Assembly (NCBI GenBank): GCA_947628925.1 | Contig: CANRBU010000035.1 | Location: 1-10,239, forward strand | Direction of reading: 5' to 3' | DNA from: an uncultured Clostridia bacterium | Lineage (GTDB): Bacteria > Bacillota > Clostridia > TANB77 > CAG-508 | Length of the DNA: 10,239 nt | In this document: piece by piece, positions 7,474 through 10,239 of the stretch | Layout of the letters: every line of letters starts with the position of its first letter | Numbering within the stretch: position 1 is the first letter of the stretch | Notes under the pieces: model-generated | What the model saw: only the letters and a program-made list of their open reading frames with translations | Database searches by the model: none | What the model was told of the DNA's origin: nothing | Made by a program: the position numbers and the translations under genes

Positions 7474-7491
7474 TGTGAATTTTATGTGAAT
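7474..7491 (-). promoter_or_regulatory. Direct repeat with 11-bp period upstream of the ABC promoter, candidate activator site
   Basis: The plus strand shows TGTGAAT at 7474-7480 and again at 7485-7491. On the minus strand this reads ATTCACA-N4-ATTCACA, or TTCACA-N5-TTCACA, and lies about 10 bp upstream of the -35 box. Two tandem hexamers one helical turn apart are the usual target of OmpR/PhoP-type response regulators. No such regulator is encoded in the window, so the assignment is inference and could be chance. Confidence 0.4.
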
Positions 7492-7524
7492 ATGTAAGCT
7501 TTTACGCCTTTTTATATCAAAATT

Positions 7525-7586
7525 AAAAGAGAACTTATTGTTGAACTATACCTAAATAGATATAGTTCAAAAGTCCCCCCTCTTTT
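7525..7586 (-). terminator. Long imperfect hairpin downstream of lexA, probable terminator
   Basis: TTGAACTATA (7541-7550) and TATAGTTCAA (7561-7570) are perfect 10-bp arms around a 10-nt loop. Outside them ACTT (7533-7536) pairs with AAGT (7571-7574) and AAAAGAG (7525-7531) with CTCTTTT (7580-7586), with unpaired bases between. Read from lexA, the structure ends in CTCTTTTAATTTT, which can serve as the U-tract. The left stem carries an unpaired G-run. It lies 14 nt past the lexA stop. A small mobile palindromic element is an alternative. Confidence 0.6.
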
Positions 7587-7599
7587 GTTTTAGTATATT

Positions 7600-8250
7600 T
7601 TACATTTTTCTAAATACTCCGCCAACTTTTCCTAATATTTCACATGTTGGTACAATAATTGGATCCATTGTACTATTTTCTGGTTGTAAACGAATATGGT
7701 CTTTTTCTTTATAAAATGTTTTTACTGTTGCTTCATCTTCAATAAGTGCAACAACTATTTCACCATTATTTGCTGTATTTTGTTTTTTTACTAATATGTA
7801 ATCTCCATCTAGTATTCCAGCTTCTATCATGCTTTCTCCTCTTACAGTTAGCATAAAGCAATCTGAATTACCAACAAAATCAATTGGAATTGGAAATGTG
7901 TCTGTTACATTTTCTACTGCTAAAATTGGCATACCTGCTGTTATTTTACCTACTACAGGTACATCTACCATTTCTTTTTGTGTGTAAAAATCTTTGCTTG
8001 AAGTCATTTTGCTTTCTCCAGCAGTTCCTTTTAATAATCTTAATGTTCTTCCTTTTTTATCTTTTTTCTTGATATATCCCTTTTTTTCTAATCTTTCTAA
8101 ATATCCATGTACTGTTGCTGTAGATTTTAAATCAACTGCTTGACCTATTTCTCTTACTGATGGTGGGTACCCATCTCTCATAATTTGTTTCTCGATAAAT
8201 TTTAAAATTGCTTTTTCTCTTTTATTTAATTCTTCTTTTTTTCTTGGCAT
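7600..8250 (-). CDS. lexA: LexA, SOS-response repressor and self-cleaving protease
   Basis: This 216-residue protein has the two-domain LexA layout. The N-terminal winged helix (about 5-65) contains GYPPSVREIGQAV followed by LKSTATVHGYLERLEKKGYI. The C-terminal S24 peptidase domain has the self-cleavage bond Ala105-Gly106 in ITAGMP, the catalytic serine in GESM (Ser140) and the catalytic lysine in ATVKTFY (Lys177). All key residues are present, so it should repress DNA-repair genes as a dimer and inactivate itself when RecA filaments form on single-stranded DNA. The ATG at 8250 is preferred over an in-frame GTG at 8259, because GGAG (8259-8262) overlaps the GTG and is 8 nt from the ATG. It is divergent from an sspH-like gene and upstream of the ABC operon, which has its own promoter. 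A LexA-box-like palindrome overlaps its -35 box, suggesting autoregulation. Confidence 0.97.
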   Translation of the reverse strand: MPRKKEELNKREKAILKFIEKQIMRDGYPPSVREIGQAVDLKSTATVHGYLERLEKKGYIKKKDKKGRTLRLLKGTAGESKMTSSKDFYTQKEMVDVPVVGKITAGMPILAVENVTDTFPIPIDFVGNSDCFMLTVRGESMIEAGILDGDYILVKKQNTANNGEIVVALIEDEATVKTFYKEKDHIRLQPENSTMDPIIVPTCEILGKVGGVFRKM

Positions 8251-8280
8251 AACATTCACTCCATTTCTAGATTTTTTTTT

Positions 8281-8309
8281 ATTTTATCATACAAACAAAA
8301 AAATGTCAA
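8281..8309 (-). promoter_or_regulatory. Sigma-A promoter of lexA
   Basis: On the minus strand TTGACA (8304-8309), 17 bp, then TAAAAT (8281-8286) with an extended -10 TG. The predicted start is near 8274. Confidence 0.8.
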
Positions 8310-8319
8310 ACAAAAGTTT
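8308..8319. promoter_or_regulatory. LexA-box-like palindrome at the lexA promoter
   Basis: AAAC-AAAA-GTTT (plus strand) has the 4-4-4 spacing of Firmicutes LexA boxes (GAAC-N4-GTTC, with GTTT half-sites in some Clostridia) and touches the -35 box of lexA. The leading G of the GAAC half-site is missing, so the match is imperfect. It sits within a direct repeat of CAAACAAAA (8292-8300 and 8307-8315). Confidence 0.4.
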
Positions 8320-8400
8320 TAATATTTTTAAAATTTCTATATGGTTATATTTTTATCTTTTTTGGATATATTTATATTATAATACAAAGGAGGTATTTCA

Positions 8401-8568
8401 ATGGATTTAAAGCGTGTACATTCAATTTTAGATAATGAAGAAAAAGCAGATGTTTTTTATGAAGATAGACCTGTTTGGATACAATGTGTAAATCAACATG
8501 TAGCTAAAATTGGCTTTATTGACAACTTTGAAGAAAGAGATGTTTATATAGAAGATTTATATGAATAA
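8401..8568 (+). CDS. sspH: H-type small acid-soluble spore protein (SspH family)
   Basis: A 55-residue ORF with an excellent ribosome binding site, AAAGGAGGT (8386-8394), 6 nt before the ATG. The N-terminus MDLKRVHSIL, then ADVFYEDRPVWIQCV (16-30), follows the pattern of the SspH family: a basic start with an Arg-x-x-x-Ile segment, then V-x-Y-x-x-x-P-V-x-I-Q-x-V, then an acidic tail with V-x-V/I-x-x-L. Family members are made in the forespore and stored in the spore core; in Bacillus SspH is a minor spore protein of unclear function. Length fits the family. The protein is acidic (many Asp and Glu), unlike the DNA-binding alpha/beta SASPs. It is monocistronic, divergent from lexA and followed by a strong terminator. 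No confident forespore (sigma-G) promoter could be assigned in the AT-rich upstream region. The assignment rests on motif memory without an alignment. Confidence 0.8.
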   Translation: MDLKRVHSILDNEEKADVFYEDRPVWIQCVNQHVAKIGFIDNFEERDVYIEDLYE

Positions 8569-8608
8569 ATTATTTTTCCTCTCTTCTATATCATCTCTAC
8601 TCAAAAAA

Positions 8609-8627
8609 TCCCAAGATTATCTTGGGA
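8609..8627. terminator. Bidirectional Rho-independent terminator between sspH and glyS
   Basis: TCCCAAG (8609-8615) and CTTGGGA (8621-8627) form a 7-bp stem with loop ATTAT. A6 precedes it and a run of T follows, so it serves both the plus-strand sspH-like gene and the minus-strand glycyl-tRNA synthetase gene. Confidence 0.92.
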
Positions 8628-8649
8628 CTTTTTTATTGTGAATACAACA

Positions 8650-8702
8650 AGGTTCTGGGGTACCCGACTGCAAGCTTTGCTTGCTATGTCGGGTCAGGTT
8701 CT
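8650..8702. repeat. GC-rich hairpin flanked by AGGTTCT direct repeats
   Basis: ACCCGAC (8662-8668) pairs with GTCGGGT (8688-8694) and GCAAGC (8670-8675) with GCTTGC (8679-8684) around a TTT loop, giving a 13-bp helix with a small internal loop. Its GC content is far above that of the surrounding DNA. The 7-bp sequence AGGTTCT occurs on both sides (8650-8656 and 8696-8702). It starts 2 bp past the glyS stop codon. It has no U-tract, and a proper terminator lies just beyond, so a dispersed palindromic repeat or tiny mobile element is more likely than a terminator. Confidence 0.55.
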
Positions 8703-8704
8703 TA

Positions 8705-10087
8705 TTAAAATACTAATTTTTCTCCAATCCATTTTGGTAATTCATCAATATTTACTCTTATTTGTTCCATAGTATCTCTATCACGTATTGTAACTGAATT
8801 ATCTTCAAGTGTATCAAAATCAACTGTTATGCAATATGGTGTTCCTATTTCATCTTCTCTTCTATAGCGTTTTCCTATACTTCCTGTTTCATCATAATCG
8901 CACATAAATTCTTTTGACAATTTTTGATATACTTCATATGCTTTATCTGATAATTTTTTAGATAGAGGTAAAACTGCTACTTTATATGGTGCTAATACAG
9001 GATGTAAATGTAATACAGTCCTTGTATCACCTTCTGCAATTTCTTCTTCCTCATAGCTGTTGCAAAGAAATGCTAATAAAACTCTATCAGCTCCTAGAGA
9101 TGGTTCTATACAATATGGTATGTATTTTTCATTTGTTTCTGGGTCTAGGTATTGGAAGTCTTCTTTTGAAACATTCATGTGACTCTTTAAATCAAAGTCT
9201 GTTCTATCAGCAATTCCCCATAATTCTCCCCAACCAAATGGAAATGCAAATTCAATATCTGTTGTTGCATTACTGTAATGAGATAGTTCTTCTTTAGAAT
9301 GATCTCTTAATCGTATATTTTCCCTTTTCATTCCTAAAGATATTAGCCAATTTTCGCAAAATTCTTTCCAGTATTTATGCCATTCTAAATCTGTACCTGG
9401 CTTACAAAAAAATTCTAATTCCATTTGCTCGAATTCGCGTGTTCTAAAAATGAAATTTCCTGGAGTAATTTCATTTCTAAATGATTTTCCTATTTGTGCA
9501 ATACCCATTGGTATCTTTCTTCTAGTTGTTCTCATAACATTTTTAAAATTGACAAAAATTCCTTGTGCTGTTTCTGGTCTTAAATAAATTTGGCTTGTTG
9601 TATCCTCTGTAACACCCTGAAAAGTTTTAAACATCAAATTAAATTTTCTAATGTCTGTAAAATTTGTTTTTCCACATTTTGGGCATGGAATTTTATTTGT
9701 ATTAATATAATCTACTAGTTCTTTGTCTGACATACCATCTGCAATCATATCTTGCCCTTTTTCATGAGACCATTCTTCTATTAATTTATCTGCTCTATGT
9801 CTGGTTTTACATTCTTTACAATCTATTAATGGATCTGAAAATCCACCAACATGTCCTGAAGCTACCCATGTGGTTGGATTCATTAAAATTGCAGAGTCTA
9901 ATCCAACATTATATGGACTTTCTTGTATGAATTTTTTTCTCCATGCAGCTTTAATATTATTTTTTAATTCATTTCCTAAAGGTCCATAATCCCAAGTATT
10001 TGCTAAACCACCATAGATTTCTGAACCTGGATATACAAAGCCTCTATTTTTACATAGACTAACTAGTGTTTCCAATGATTTTAACAT
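8705..10087 (-). CDS. glyS: Glycyl-tRNA synthetase, single-chain homodimeric type
   Basis: A 460-residue class II aminoacyl-tRNA synthetase that charges tRNA-Gly with glycine in the cytosol. This is the alpha-2 form (also called glyQS), which is unrelated to the alpha-2-beta-2 type. It begins with the typical FVYPGSEIYGGLANTWDYGPLG region (17-38, cited in pieces: FVYPGSEIYGG, then WDYGPLG). An insertion carries two Cys pairs, CKEC (90-93) and CPKC (135-138), a probable zinc site. Class II motif 2 is FRNE (203-206) to FRTREFEQME (214-223); motif 3 is EPSLGADR (328-335). The anticodon-binding domain fills about 362-458. Length is normal. AGGGGG lies 7 nt before the ATG. It follows tRNA-Trp on the same strand with a hairpin between; I see no clear promoter of its own and no T-box leader, so it may be read from beyond the tRNA. 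Confidence 0.97.
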   Translation of the reverse strand: MLKSLETLVSLCKNRGFVYPGSEIYGGLANTWDYGPLGNELKNNIKAAWRKKFIQESPYNVGLDSAILMNPTTWVASGHVGGFSDPLIDCKECKTRHRADKLIEEWSHEKGQDMIADGMSDKELVDYINTNKIPCPKCGKTNFTDIRKFNLMFKTFQGVTEDTTSQIYLRPETAQGIFVNFKNVMRTTRRKIPMGIAQIGKSFRNEITPGNFIFRTREFEQMELEFFCKPGTDLEWHKYWKEFCENWLISLGMKRENIRLRDHSKEELSHYSNATTDIEFAFPFGWGELWGIADRTDFDLKSHMNVSKEDFQYLDPETNEKYIPYCIEPSLGADRVLLAFLCNSYEEEEIAEGDTRTVLHLHPVLAPYKVAVLPLSKKLSDKAYEVYQKLSKEFMCDYDETGSIGKRYRREDEIGTPYCITVDFDTLEDNSVTIRDRDTMEQIRVNIDELPKWIGEKLVF

Positions 10088-10122
10088 ACAAATTCCCCCT
10101 TATTGCACTAGATAATAAAATT

Positions 10123-10153
10123 GGACGTTAGTAATTCATAAACCTTAACGTCC
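10123..10153 (-). terminator. Hairpin between tRNA-Trp and glyS
   Basis: GGACGTTA (10123-10130) and TAACGTCC (10146-10153) pair perfectly around a 15-nt loop; on the minus strand the stem is followed by AATTTTATT. It can act as a weak terminator for the tRNA transcript or as a partial barrier before glyS. Confidence 0.6.
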
Positions 10154-10162
10154 ATACATAAA

Positions 10163-10237
10163 TGGCAGGGGCAGAAGGACTCGAACCCTCACAAGCGGTT
10201 TTGGAGACCGATGTGCTACCATTGACACTATACCCCT
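10163..10237 (-). tRNA. tRNA-Trp (anticodon CCA)
   Basis: The minus strand folds into a full cloverleaf: acceptor AGGGGTA (10231-10237) with TGCCCCT (10167-10173), a 4-bp D stem GTGT/GCAC with GG in the loop, anticodon loop CTCCAAA with CCA at positions 34-36, a 4-nt variable loop, and a T stem GAGGG/CCTTC with loop TTCGAGT. Discriminator G and an encoded CCA end follow (10163-10166). Total 72 nt plus CCA. Position 27-43 is a U-C mismatch, leaving four pairs in the anticodon stem. Confidence 0.96.
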
Positions 10238-10239
10238 AT

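Noticed and set aside
7541..7570. GAAC...GTTC halves as a LexA box
   Set aside because: The half-sites are 18 bp apart, not 4, and lie downstream of lexA; the pairing fits a hairpin instead.
8378..8383. TATAAT as -10 box of the sspH-like gene
   Set aside because: The start point would fall inside the ribosome binding site, leaving no leader; no matching -35 box is seen.
8986..9297. A 103-codon plus-strand frame within glyS
   Set aside because: Antisense to conserved synthetase motif 3 and neighbouring sequence; low-complexity composition, no ribosome binding site of note.
10088..10160. Glycine T-box or other riboswitch before glyS
   Set aside because: The space is too short and no T-box consensus sequence is present; only a simple hairpin is seen.
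1..10239. CRISPR array, prophage, transposase or defence island
   Set aside because: No regularly spaced repeats and no recombinase, phage or defence protein is encoded; the genes are recognisable housekeeping, transport and stress genes.

Overview
The window is AT-rich DNA with compact genes, AAAGGA/AGGAGG ribosome binding sites and near-consensus sigma-A promoters (TTGACA-N17-TATAAT type). A small gene with the features of an H-type small acid-soluble spore protein, a Firmicutes-type lexA and a single-chain bacterial-type glycyl-tRNA synthetase together suggest a low-GC, endospore-forming member of the Clostridia or a close relative. I cannot name the genus. Everything decodes with the standard bacterial code.

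Layout, left to right. A Bax inhibitor-1 family membrane protein (81-767, +) converges on a long-chain acyl-CoA ligase (807-2519, -) across one shared terminator. The ligase is divergent from a DUF1836 MerR-like regulator (2690-3208, +). Their promoters lie back to back with only 4 bp between the -35 boxes, and a perfect 10-bp inverted repeat covers the -10 and start point of the ligase promoter. Right after the regulator comes a perfect-consensus promoter followed by a long hairpin and a terminator but no ORF: a candidate small RNA (about 3240-3360). A two-gene ABC exporter operon follows on the minus strand (7374-5200, then 5198-3387), read from its own perfect-consensus promoter. The two half-transporters show complementary degeneracy of the nucleotide-binding sites, as in heterodimeric exporters, and the first carries a large extracellular insertion. 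Next come lexA (8250-7600, -), divergent from the 55-residue sspH-like gene (8401-8568, +), a bidirectional terminator, a GC-rich hairpin flanked by short direct repeats, glycyl-tRNA synthetase (10087-8705, -) and tRNA-Trp (10237-10163, -).

Most genes are housekeeping or stress functions. I see no CRISPR array, phage, transposase or recognisable defence system. The parts most worth a second look are non-coding: the putative small RNA with repeated CCUUUU motifs in its loop, the operator between the ligase and the regulator, the direct repeats upstream of the ABC promoter, and the GC-rich hairpin beside glyS. Three starts (2690, 5198, 8250) were placed inside the longest open frame because the Shine-Dalgarno sequence overlaps the upstream start codon.
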